Assembly: GCF_023952475.1 (NCBI RefSeq)
Contig: NZ_JALHRX010000015.1
Span: 1 to 64,000 of the forward strand
Length of the DNA stretch: 64,000 bases
Origin: Cupriavidus sp. WGlv3
GTDB lineage: Bacteria; Pseudomonadota; Gammaproteobacteria; Burkholderiales; Burkholderiaceae
Reading direction: 5' to 3'
The position numbers and the translations under genes were made by a program. Under the pieces are notes generated by a model that worked only from the letters and a program-made list of their open reading frames with translations, did not search any database and was not told where the DNA came from. Numbering within the stretch: the stretch's first letter is position 1; each line of letters begins with the position of its first letter. Below are positions 16,115 to 24,058 of the stretch, one piece after another.

Positions 16115-16492
16115 CTAGTCTTTGGCCCGTGCCCGTTCGATGGACATGTCGGTCGGCATCATGTTGATGTCGGCGTTGTGCATCACCCACAACGAGCCGG
16201 CGACGACGATGACGATCAGGAAGCCGGTACAGGCGAAGATGGCGGTATTGCCGCGCTGCCCGGCACCGGTGCCCAAATGCAGGAAGTACACCAGCTGCAC
16301 CAGCAGCTGAGCGACGCACAGGCCAACGACCAGCGCGATCGCGGCGTGGCTGGGCAACGCGCCGGTCATCACCGAGGCAAACGAGGCCACGGTGAGCGCG
16401 ACCGACAGCAGCAGGCCGATGGTGTAGCTGCGCGCGCTGCCGTGGGTGGCATGTTCGTCCGGATGGACGGAATGAAGGTGGGACGGCTTCAT
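16115..16492 (-). CDS. cyoD: Cytochrome bo3 ubiquinol oxidase subunit IV
   Basis: A 125-residue membrane protein with three predicted transmembrane helices (about 24-44, 52-73 and 84-105). YFLHLGTGAGQRGNTAIF is typical of CyoD. It helps assemble the CuB-containing oxidase. The ATG overlaps the cyoC stop by 4 bases (ATGA), a mark of translational coupling. Confidence 0.93.
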   Translation of the reverse strand: MKPSHLHSVHPDEHATHGSARSYTIGLLLSVALTVASFASVMTGALPSHAAIALVVGLCVAQLLVQLVYFLHLGTGAGQRGNTAIFACTGFLIVIVVAGSLWVMHNADINMMPTDMSIERARAKD

Positions 16493-17133
16493 GCGAACTC
16501 CCGCAGGTAGACGAAGGTGAAGACGCAGATCCAGACCAGGTCGAGGAAGTGCCAGAACAGGCTCAGGCACGCCAGCCGGCGGCGCACGATGTCGTCGAGG
16601 CCGAAACGCCGGATCTGGTGGATCATCACGGCCAGCCAGCACAGGCCCGCGGTGACGTGCAGGCCGTGGGTGCCGACCAGCGTGAAGAACGCCGACAGGT
16701 AGGCGCTCACGCCGGGGCCGGCGCCCTGGTGCAGCAGGTGGGCAAACTCGTAGACCTCCATGGCGACGAACAGCGCGCCCAGAACGAAGGTGGCCGCCAG
16801 CCAGCGGATCATGCGCGGCGTGGCATTGGCGTCCTGCCGCAGCATCGCCAGGCCGAAGGTGTAGCTGCTGAGCAGCAGCACCATGGTCTCGGCGAACACG
16901 AACGGCAGCTCGAACAGTTGCTGCCCGCCAGGGCCGCCCGCGGTGTTGCCGGACAGCACGCCGAAGGTGGCGAACAGCACCGCGAAGATCAGGCAGTCGC
17001 TCATCAGGTAGAGCCAGAAGCCCAGCGTGGTATGGGCGGCGGCATCGTGATGGCCGTGGTCGGCGGCGTGTGCCGCCGCATGTGCGGCGTCGTTGCCCGC
17101 GTGGTTCAGGGCAGGGGATAGCGTCGGGTTCAT
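16489..17133 (-). CDS. cyoC: Cytochrome bo3 ubiquinol oxidase subunit III
   Basis: A 214-residue polytopic subunit with five predicted helices. A His/Ala-rich N-terminal tail (HAAAHAADHGHHDAAAH) precedes TTLGFWLYLMSDCLIFAVLFATF, the usual start of CyoC. GTHGLHVTAGLCWL and SLFWHFLDLVWICVFTFVYL are conserved in heme-copper oxidase subunit III. It sits 3 bp after cyoB in the operon cyoABCD. Confidence 0.95.
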   Translation of the reverse strand: MNPTLSPALNHAGNDAAHAAAHAADHGHHDAAAHTTLGFWLYLMSDCLIFAVLFATFGVLSGNTAGGPGGQQLFELPFVFAETMVLLLSSYTFGLAMLRQDANATPRMIRWLAATFVLGALFVAMEVYEFAHLLHQGAGPGVSAYLSAFFTLVGTHGLHVTAGLCWLAVMIHQIRRFGLDDIVRRRLACLSLFWHFLDLVWICVFTFVYLREFA

Positions 17134-17136
17134 GGT

Positions 17137-19113
17137 TCAGGCTGCTTGTTGCAGTTGGGCGTAGCGGGCGCGCTCGATGCGCTCGACTTCGGCGGCCGGC
17201 ACGTAGTAGTCGACGTCGCGGTCGTAGCTGCGCAGCACGAAGGTCGCGATCGCGCCGAGCAGCCCGGCAATGGCGACCAGCCACATGTGCCAGACCAGCG
17301 CAAAGCAGGACACCAGCCCGAACACCGACACCAGGAAGCCGGCGGCGGTGGGGCGGGGCATGTGGATGTCCTCGTAGCGGGCCGGCTGGCGCCAGGCGCG
17401 TCCGGCTTCCTTGTCGTCCCAGTGCTGCTCCAGCGAGGTGATGTGCGGCACCGTCGCGAAGTTGTAGAACGGCGCCGGCGATGCCGTCGACCATTCCAGG
17501 CTGCGCCCGTCCCACGGGTCGCCGGTCAGGTCACGGTTGTGCTTGCGGTCGCGGATGCTGACGGCCAGCTGCACCATCATCGCCAGGATGCCGGCACCGA
17601 TGACGAAGGCGCCGATCATCGCCACCACCAGGTAGGGATGCCAGTCGACGTTGGCGTAGTGGTTCATCCGCCGCGTCATGCCCTTGAAGCCCAGCACGTA
17701 GAGCGGCATGAAGGCCAGGAAGAAGCCGGCCAGCCAGCACCAGAACGACACCTTGCCCCAGAACTCGTTGAGCTTGAAGCCGAACACCTTGGGGAACCAG
17801 TAGCTGATCGCGGCCAGGCAGCCGAACAGCACGCCGCCGATGATCACGTTATGGAAGTGGGCCACCAGGAACAGGCTGTTGTGCAGCACGAAGTCGGCGC
17901 CCGGCACCGCCAGCAGCACGCCGGTCATGCCGCCGACCGCGAACGTCACCATGAAGCCGATGGTCCACATGGTCGAGGTATGGAAGCGGATCCGGCCCCG
18001 GTACATGGTGAACAGCCAGTTGAACAGCTTGACGCCGGTGGGGATCGAGATGATCGACGTCATGATGCCGAAGAAGGCATTGACGTTCGCACCCGAGCCC
18101 ATGGTGAAGAAGTGGTGCAGCCAGACGAAGAACGACAGCACGCCGATCGACGAGGTCGCATAGACCATCGACTTGTAGCCGAACAGCGGCTTGCGCGAGA
18201 ACGTGGCGATGATTTCCGAAAACGCGCCGAACGCGGGCAGGATCAGCACATAGACCTCGGGGTGGCCCCAGATCCAGATCAGGTTCACGTACATCATGGC
18301 GTTGCCGCCCAGCTCGTTGGTGAAGAAATGCATGCCGAGGTAGCGGTCGGCGGTGAGCAGGGCCAGCGTGGCGGTCAGCACCGGGAAGATCGCGACGATC
18401 AGGATGTTGGTGATCAGCGCGGTCCAGGTGAACACCGGCATCTTCATCAGCGTCAGGCCCGGCGCGCGCATGCGCAGGATGGTGACGATGAAGTTGATGC
18501 CGGTCAGCGTGGTGCCGAGCCCGGATATCTGCAACGACCAGATGTAGTAGTCGACGCCGACGGTCGGGCTGTAGCCGAGCTCGGACAACGGCGGGTAGGC
18601 GACCCAGCCGGTCGCGGCGAAGTCGCCGACGAACATCGACAGCATCACCAGCACCGCGCCCATCGCCGACAGCCAGAAACTCAGCGAGTTGACGAAGGGG
18701 AAGGCCACGTCGCGCGCGCCGATCTGCAGTGGCACGATCACGTTCATCAGCCCCACCACCAGCGGCGTGGCGACGTAGAAGATCATGATCACGCCGTGCG
18801 CGGTGAAGATCTGGTCGTAGTGGTGCGGCGGCAGGTAGCCCGCGGCATCGCCGTAGGCGATGGCCTGCTGGGTGCGCATCAGGATCGCGTCGGCAAAGCC
18901 GCGCAGCAGCATCACCAGCGCCAGGATGATGTACATCACCCCGACCTTCTTGTGGTCGACCGAGCAGATCCACTCGGTCCACAGGTATTTCCACTTGCGG
19001 AAGTAGGTGATGGCGCCGAGCAGCGCCGCGCCCAGCACGATCACCACGGCCAGCGTCCCCATGATGATCGGCTCGTGGTAGGGAATGGCTTCGAGGTTGA
19101 GTTTTCCTAGCAT
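17137..19113 (-). CDS. cyoB: Cytochrome bo3 ubiquinol oxidase subunit I
   Basis: The 658-residue catalytic subunit, which reduces oxygen to water with electrons from ubiquinol and pumps protons. CuB-ligand His284 and its cross-linked Tyr288 lie in WGHPEVYVLILP; His333 and His334 are in WLHHFFTMG. These positions equal the E. coli CyoB numbering. The heme ligands fall in FLVAHFHNVIIGG. Fifteen or so membrane helices are predicted, as in CyoB. The start at 19113 comes one base after the cyoA stop codon; the frame is open further upstream inside cyoA but lacks support there. Confidence 0.97.
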   Translation of the reverse strand: MLGKLNLEAIPYHEPIIMGTLAVVIVLGAALLGAITYFRKWKYLWTEWICSVDHKKVGVMYIILALVMLLRGFADAILMRTQQAIAYGDAAGYLPPHHYDQIFTAHGVIMIFYVATPLVVGLMNVIVPLQIGARDVAFPFVNSLSFWLSAMGAVLVMLSMFVGDFAATGWVAYPPLSELGYSPTVGVDYYIWSLQISGLGTTLTGINFIVTILRMRAPGLTLMKMPVFTWTALITNILIVAIFPVLTATLALLTADRYLGMHFFTNELGGNAMMYVNLIWIWGHPEVYVLILPAFGAFSEIIATFSRKPLFGYKSMVYATSSIGVLSFFVWLHHFFTMGSGANVNAFFGIMTSIISIPTGVKLFNWLFTMYRGRIRFHTSTMWTIGFMVTFAVGGMTGVLLAVPGADFVLHNSLFLVAHFHNVIIGGVLFGCLAAISYWFPKVFGFKLNEFWGKVSFWCWLAGFFLAFMPLYVLGFKGMTRRMNHYANVDWHPYLVVAMIGAFVIGAGILAMMVQLAVSIRDRKHNRDLTGDPWDGRSLEWSTASPAPFYNFATVPHITSLEQHWDDKEAGRAWRQPARYEDIHMPRPTAAGFLVSVFGLVSCFALVWHMWLVAIAGLLGAIATFVLRSYDRDVDYYVPAAEVERIERARYAQLQQAA

Positions 19114-19114
19114 G

Positions 19115-20134
19115 TCATTGCTCCAGGCGGCCAGGGAGCGCCGACGGGACGCGCTGGAAGGCCTGCAGAGATTCGGGGGTGTCCGCGCGGCAGACCGCGC
19201 CGTAGGCCTGCATATACTTGTCGACCACCTGGTCGAACAGCTTCGGCGCCACCGAGGCGTACAGCGTGACCGGATCCTTGCGGCTGGGCTGCTCCAGCGC
19301 GCGATAGGCGTTGGCATCGAGCGCCTGGCCCGAGGCGCGGGCCTTGCCGATCCACGCGTCGAATTCCTCGCGCGAGGTCGCCAGGGTCTTGAAATGCATG
19401 TCCGAGAAACCCGCACCGCTGTAGGCCGCCGACTGGCCGAGATAGACGCCCGGCGACTCGGCGATCAGGTGCAGGCGGGTCTGCATGCCGGCCATGGTGT
19501 AGACCATGCTGCCAAGCTGCGGGATGAAGAAGGCGTTCATCATCGATTCCGAGGTCAGCCGGAAGCTGACGGGCGTGCCGACGGGTATGGCCAGCTGGTT
19601 CACCGAGGCGACGCCGTACTCCGGATAGACGAACAGCCATTTCCAGTTCAGCGCGATGACGTCGACCTGCAGCGGCTTGACCTCCGATTCCAGCGGCCGG
19701 TACGGGTCGAGGTTGTGCGTCGAGTCCCAGATCAGCACCGCCAGGCAGGCCACGATCACGCACGGGATGCCCCACACCACGATCTCGATCCTGGTCGAGT
19801 GCGACCATGTGGGCGCGTAGGTCGCGCGCGTGTTGCTTTCGCGGTAGCGCCACGCAAACCACAGCGTCAGGAAGATCACCGGGATCACGACCATCAGCAT
19901 CACGAACAGCGATATCAGGATCAGCGATTTCTCCTGCTCGCCGATGCTGCCCTTGGGATTGAGCAGTTCGAGGTTGCAGCCGCTGAGCAGGGCGCTCAGG
20001 CCGGCGGCCAGCAGCAACACGCCGATACGGGGCGGCCACGTTGGCGATGGACTGTGGCGGGAGGGCGGGCGGGGCAGCGGGCCTTGTCGGTTCTGATTTG
20101 CCGGCCCGGCGGTAGGTTTGAGCATGTCGGACAC
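19115..20134 (-). CDS. cyoA: Cytochrome bo3 ubiquinol oxidase subunit II (lipoprotein)
   Basis: A 339-residue subunit II. The lipobox LLSG-Cys at about 50-54 (LSALLSGCNLELL) marks lipid attachment, followed by two membrane helices (about 72-94 and 115-136) and a periplasmic cupredoxin domain. That domain contains ALNWKWLFVYPEYGVASVNQLAIP and SESMMNAFFIPQLGSMVYTM. The CuA-binding cysteines of cytochrome c oxidases are absent, as expected for a quinol oxidase. It is the first gene of the operon; the promoter must lie in the 96-144 bp shared with the divergent MocR gene. Confidence 0.95.
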   Translation of the reverse strand: MSDMLKPTAGPANQNRQGPLPRPPSRHSPSPTWPPRIGVLLLAAGLSALLSGCNLELLNPKGSIGEQEKSLILISLFVMLMVVIPVIFLTLWFAWRYRESNTRATYAPTWSHSTRIEIVVWGIPCVIVACLAVLIWDSTHNLDPYRPLESEVKPLQVDVIALNWKWLFVYPEYGVASVNQLAIPVGTPVSFRLTSESMMNAFFIPQLGSMVYTMAGMQTRLHLIAESPGVYLGQSAAYSGAGFSDMHFKTLATSREEFDAWIGKARASGQALDANAYRALEQPSRKDPVTLYASVAPKLFDQVVDKYMQAYGAVCRADTPESLQAFQRVPSALPGRLEQ

Positions 20135-20209
20135 CTTGGTTACGGATTACCGAAGGCATCCGGCCACGCGCTCCGATTCAAGTGCTGCGTCAGCCCCGCG
20201 CGGGCGTGG

Positions 20210-20300
20210 CTTGTATGGATTCCTTCGGCAATGTCTGGCATGCTATTCGAAGACAAAGGCCATACATCGAGGAAAATTTTGGCTGCAGAATCCATACAAG
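20210..20300. promoter_or_regulatory. Operator array between cyoA and the MocR regulator
   Basis: CTTGTATGGATTC (20210-20222) is repeated exactly in inverted form as GAATCCATACAAG (20288-20300). A third half-site, CCATACA, occurs at 20260-20266, 32 bp before the same heptamer at 20292-20298 and in the same orientation. MocR-type regulators such as GabR bind direct repeats about three helical turns apart, so this array is a good candidate site for the protein encoded just to the right. Repeats are seen; binding is inferred. Confidence 0.66.
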
Positions 20301-21676
20301 ACAGCGAAATCGCAGCCAGGTGGGATCTGCGGATCGCCACCTCCGGCGTTGCCCGCTACTTGCAAATCGTCGAATACATCGAGCGCGCCATCGGCGAGGG
20401 CCGGCTCGTGGCCGGCGACCGCGTGCCGCCGCAGCGCAGCCTGGCACAAGCGCTCGGCGTCGACCTGACCACGGTCACGCGCGCCTACAACGAGGCCCGG
20501 CGGCGCCAGCTGATCGAGGCCCGGGGCGCGCTCGGCACCTTTATCGCGGCGCCGCGCGCGGAACTGGCGCGGGTGGTCGACATGAGCATGAACGTGCCGC
20601 CGCCGCCGGCCGGCGTGGATTTCCAGGACCTGTTGCGGCGCGGACTGAACCAGGTGCTGCTGCGCAGCGACCCGCAGTTGCTGATGACCTACCAGCTCGG
20701 CGGCGGCAGTGCGTCGGACCGCGCGGCCGGGGCGCTCTGGCTGGCGCCGATGTTCGGGCCGGTCGACACGGCGCGGCTGGTGGTGTGCCCCGGCGCCCAG
20801 GCCGCGCTGGCCGCCGTGATCCTGAGCCGCACCCGGCCCGGCGAGGCGATCGTGACCGAGCCGCTGGCCTATCCGGGCATTCGCGCCGCGGCGGCGCAAC
20901 TGGGCCGGCGCGTGGTGGTCGCGCCGTGCGACGGCGACGGGATGCTGCCCGACGCGCTCGCCGCGGCCCGCGCCGACGGCGCCACGCTGGCCTACTTCAA
21001 CCCGACCGCGCAGAACCCCACCACTCACACCATGCCGGCCTCGCGCCGGGCCGACCTGGCCAGCGCCGCGGAGCGCTGCGACATCGCGCTGCTCGAGGAC
21101 GACCCCTACTGGCTGCTGACGCCGTCCGCACCGCCTCCGCTGGCGAGCTTTGCGCCCGCCCGCACCTACTACGTCGCGACACTATCCAAGGCGCTGAGTC
21201 CGGGACTGCGCACCGCCTATGTGCTGTTGCCCGAGGGCCGCGGCGGCGACGACCTGCTGGCGCCGCTACGCGCCTTCGCGCTGATGCCCGCGCCCATGAC
21301 CGCGGCCCTGGCCACGCAATGGATCCATGACGGCTCGGCCATGCAGCTGCTCGAGGGCATCCGCGCCGAAGCGCTGGCGCGCTGCGCCCTGGCCAGCCGC
21401 TGGCTGAGCGGGATGGGCCAGTTGCCGCCCAGCGGCATCCACGTGTGGCACCGTCTTCCGTCCCACTGGTCCGCGCAGCAGCTGGCCAGCGCCGCGCTGG
21501 CGGAAGACCTGCGGGTCACGCCTTCCGATGTGTTCTGGGACGGCGCAGGCGCTCCCAATGCCATCCGGATTTCGCTGGGCGGCGTGGACGACCGGGCCCA
21601 GCTGGCGCATGCGCTGCGCAGGCTGGCGGCGCTGCTGGAGCGCGGACCGCGGCAGCATCCCATCACGATCGTCTAG
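20279..21676 (+). CDS. MocR-family transcriptional regulator (GntR helix-turn-helix plus aminotransferase domain)
   Basis: A 466-residue regulator if started at TTG 20279, which has GAGGA five nt upstream. ATG 20231 and 20240 are in frame but lack a ribosome-binding site and lie among the operator repeats. The N-terminal GntR winged helix (about 25-95) includes GDRVPPQRSLAQALGVDLTTVTRAYNEA. The rest is a fold-type I aminotransferase-like domain with PTAQNPTTHTMP, the DDPYW motif and the PLP lysine in ATLSKALSPGLR. Such proteins use PLP as a ligand sensor. Divergent from cyoA, with shared operators, so control of the bo3 oxidase and of itself is likely. It ends convergent to and overlapping the DUF2798 gene. 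Confidence 0.86.
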   Translation: MAAESIQDSEIAARWDLRIATSGVARYLQIVEYIERAIGEGRLVAGDRVPPQRSLAQALGVDLTTVTRAYNEARRRQLIEARGALGTFIAAPRAELARVVDMSMNVPPPPAGVDFQDLLRRGLNQVLLRSDPQLLMTYQLGGGSASDRAAGALWLAPMFGPVDTARLVVCPGAQAALAAVILSRTRPGEAIVTEPLAYPGIRAAAAQLGRRVVVAPCDGDGMLPDALAAARADGATLAYFNPTAQNPTTHTMPASRRADLASAAERCDIALLEDDPYWLLTPSAPPPLASFAPARTYYVATLSKALSPGLRTAYVLLPEGRGGDDLLAPLRAFALMPAPMTAALATQWIHDGSAMQLLEGIRAEALARCALASRWLSGMGQLPPSGIHVWHRLPSHWSAQQLASAALAEDLRVTPSDVFWDGAGAPNAIRISLGGVDDRAQLAHALRRLAALLERGPRQHPITIV

Positions 21677-21906
21677 CGGACCCAGCGCTCGACCCGCGCT
21701 TGCAGGCGCGGCCCGACCAGCAGGATGGCGGGGATGACGATCACATAGCCGACGCCCCAGGAACGCAGCCAGGTCAGTGCAAAGTCCTCGGTGAATCCCA
21801 TATTGAGAGCGAGCAGGGCGAACGAGATGATCCCCGTGGTGACCACGCCCATCGCCAGCGCGAAGGCGATTTTCCGTTTCAGTTCTACGTTCATGGCGAA
21901 TTTCAT
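21673..21906 (-). CDS. DUF2798 small inner-membrane protein
   Basis: A 77-residue protein with two predicted membrane helices (about 12-32 and 46-66), with LRSWGVGYVIVIPAILLVGPRL matching the DUF2798 pattern. The start at 21906 follows GGAA; an internal ATG at 21894 is possible. Its stop codon shares bases with the convergent MocR stop: CTAG at 21673-21676 gives TAG on both strands. The function of the family is unknown. Confidence 0.78.
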   Translation of the reverse strand: MKFAMNVELKRKIAFALAMGVVTTGIISFALLALNMGFTEDFALTWLRSWGVGYVIVIPAILLVGPRLQARVERWVR

Positions 21907-21992
21907 GTCATAAGGGTTCCGGGCGGCAGGTTTGCGGAGGGCGCGCGCCCGGCGCATATGGCGCAGGCGGCGAGCCCTCCGGACGCGGACGT

Positions 21993-22796
21993 CTACCGCG
22001 CAATGCCGTACCGCGCGGCCGGCTGCGCACGCGAAAGATTGGGGCCGAGCGCGGCGCGTGCCGCCTCGAAGGCCTGCCAGTCCGCGGCGTCCGGCAACGA
22101 CGGCAGCGTGATCACCTCGCCCTGGTCCAGGCCCGCCAGTGCCGCATCGACCAGGTCGTCGCCGTCCATCACCAGCGCTTGCGGCAGGTTCTCGACAGGC
22201 TGCCCGGCCACGTCCCAGAACGCCGTGCGGGTCGCCCCCGGCAGCACCGCCTGGACGCGCACGCCCTGGCCCGCAAGCTCGTGCTGCAGCGACTGGGTAA
22301 AGGCCAGCACAAAGGCCTTGGAGCCGCCGTATACGCCGTTCAGCACCTCGGGCGCGATCGCGACGATCGAGGCAATATTGATGATCGTGCCCTGGCCCCG
22401 CGCCACGAAGGCCGGCGCAGCGGCGTAGGTGAGGCGGGTCAGCGCCGTGACGTTGAGTTCGATCATCGCCTGCATGGTGTCTGCATCCGACGCCAGCAAC
22501 GGCGACGCGCCACCGAAGCCCGCGTTGTTGACCAGCGTGGTGATGCTGGCGTCCGTCCTCAGGATGTTCTCGACATGGCGTACCTCGGCCGCCTGGCCCA
22601 GGTCGGCCGTCACGATTTCGACCGAGCGGCCGGTCTGGTCGGTGATGCGCCGCGCCAGGGCCTCGAGGCGGCTGCGGCTGCGTGCCACCAGGATCAGGTC
22701 ATGGCCGCGGCGCGCGAGCCGGTCCGCGTAGATGGCGCCGATGCCCGAAGATGCCCCGGTGATCAGGGCGGTGCCGGCGTAGGTGTGAGTCGTCAC
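21993..22796 (-). CDS. SDR-family NAD(P)-dependent oxidoreductase
   Basis: A 267-residue classical short-chain dehydrogenase. The cofactor motif TGASSGIG (14-21), NNAG in TTLVNNAGFGG, Ser of INIASIVAI and the catalytic YGGSK (Tyr-x-x-x-Lys) are all intact. The substrate is not predictable. It is transcribed divergently from the GlxA-type regulator at 22972, with 175 bp between them, so it is likely the target of that regulator. Confidence 0.9.
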   Translation of the reverse strand: MTTHTYAGTALITGASSGIGAIYADRLARRGHDLILVARSRSRLEALARRITDQTGRSVEIVTADLGQAAEVRHVENILRTDASITTLVNNAGFGGASPLLASDADTMQAMIELNVTALTRLTYAAAPAFVARGQGTIINIASIVAIAPEVLNGVYGGSKAFVLAFTQSLQHELAGQGVRVQAVLPGATRTAFWDVAGQPVENLPQALVMDGDDLVDAALAGLDQGEVITLPSLPDAADWQAFEAARAALGPNLSRAQPAARYGIAR

Positions 22797-22971
22797 GTTG
22801 AAGCTCCATAACAGTGGGAAGGCGGTGATAAGTTCCGTGGCAGCCGGCGGTGCGTATCGCCGCTGCGTGCATCGAAGATTAGGTGCACAATGGCGATGGC
22901 AACAATGTCGTAGATCCCACCTTTTATGCCATGGCAGGAAATGTACCTTCCACCGCCATCAGGAGTTCACC

Positions 22972-23922
22972 ATGCACCATGTGGCCATTGCCCTCTATCC
23001 CGGCTTCCAGGCGCTGAACCTTGCGGTGTCGACGGTGCTCGAGTTCGCCAACCGGGCGCTTGGCGAGCCGCTGTACCAGGTTCACCTGCTGTCCGAGCAT
23101 GGCGGCCCCGTGGCGAGTTCCGGGGGCTTTGCCGTCAGCACCGCGCCCTTTGGCCGGCGTCGCTTCGATACCGTGCTGGTGGTGGGAGACAATGACGTCC
23201 TGCCTGCGCCGCCGGCGCTGGTGAAGTTCCTGCAGCGCGCGGCGCGCACTTCGCGGCGCATCGGCGCGACTTGTACCGGTGCCTTCACCCTGGCGGAGGC
23301 GGGCTTGCTGGCCGGCCGCCGTGCCACCACCCACTGGCATTACGCGGAGGAGTTGCGGCGCCGCTTCCCGGACGTCAGCGTGGAGGAGGACCGCATCTTT
23401 ATCATCGACGGTCCGGTGTGGACCTCGGCCGGGATGTCGGCCTGCATCGACCTGGCGCTGGCACTGGTGGAGAAAGACGTGGGTGCCGCCGTCGCGCGAG
23501 GCGTGGCCAAGAGCCTGGTTGTGTACCATCGCCGCGCCGGCGGCCAGTCACAATTTTCGGCGCTGCTGGACCTGGAGCCGCGCTCCGATCGCATTCGTGG
23601 CGCGCTGGATTTCGCGCGGCAGAACCTGGGGCAGGATCTCTCGGTGGAGCAGCTGGCGAATGCCGCGCACCTCAGCGCCCGGCAGTTCTCTCGCGCGTTC
23701 CGCGATGAAACCGGGCAGAGCCCGGCCAAAGCCGTGGAGCGCCTGCGCGTGGAGGCGGCGCGGCTGATGATGGAAAGCGGACGCCACCCCATCGACGTGG
23801 TGGCCCGGGATACCGGTTTCGGCGATCCCGAGCGCATGCGGCGGGCCTTCCTGCGCGCCTTCGGGCAACCGCCGCAGGCGATCCGCCGCATGGCGCGCGG
23901 CGGCGCCTTGCAGACCGCTTAG
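22972..23922 (+). CDS. GlxA-type transcriptional regulator (DJ-1/PfpI plus AraC domains)
   Basis: A 316-residue regulator. The start at 22972 has AGGAG 8 nt before it; upstream in-frame codons have no support. Residues 1-165 form the DJ-1/PfpI-like sensory domain (ATCTGAFTLAEAGLLAGRRATTHW), and residues 210-310 form the AraC domain (LSVEQLANAAHLSARQFSRAF and IDVVARDTGFGDPERMRRAF). It belongs to the same family as the 10383-11423 regulator but is not a close copy. The divergent SDR gene is the likely target. A perfect palindrome TGCCATGGCA at 22927-22936 lies in the intervening region. Confidence 0.9.
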   Translation: MHHVAIALYPGFQALNLAVSTVLEFANRALGEPLYQVHLLSEHGGPVASSGGFAVSTAPFGRRRFDTVLVVGDNDVLPAPPALVKFLQRAARTSRRIGATCTGAFTLAEAGLLAGRRATTHWHYAEELRRRFPDVSVEEDRIFIIDGPVWTSAGMSACIDLALALVEKDVGAAVARGVAKSLVVYHRRAGGQSQFSALLDLEPRSDRIRGALDFARQNLGQDLSVEQLANAAHLSARQFSRAFRDETGQSPAKAVERLRVEAARLMMESGRHPIDVVARDTGFGDPERMRRAFLRAFGQPPQAIRRMARGGALQTA

Positions 23923-24058
23923 CTGGTGTCCGCGTCACATTGTCTCGATACGGGTGTTCCGAGGCAGGGCGTCTTTCGCGAACGCCGGAAGCGGAATCGC
24001 GCCGGTATGCGCGATACGCCAGCTAGAATCTGAAAACAGTTTCTCTTGGCACGGCATC

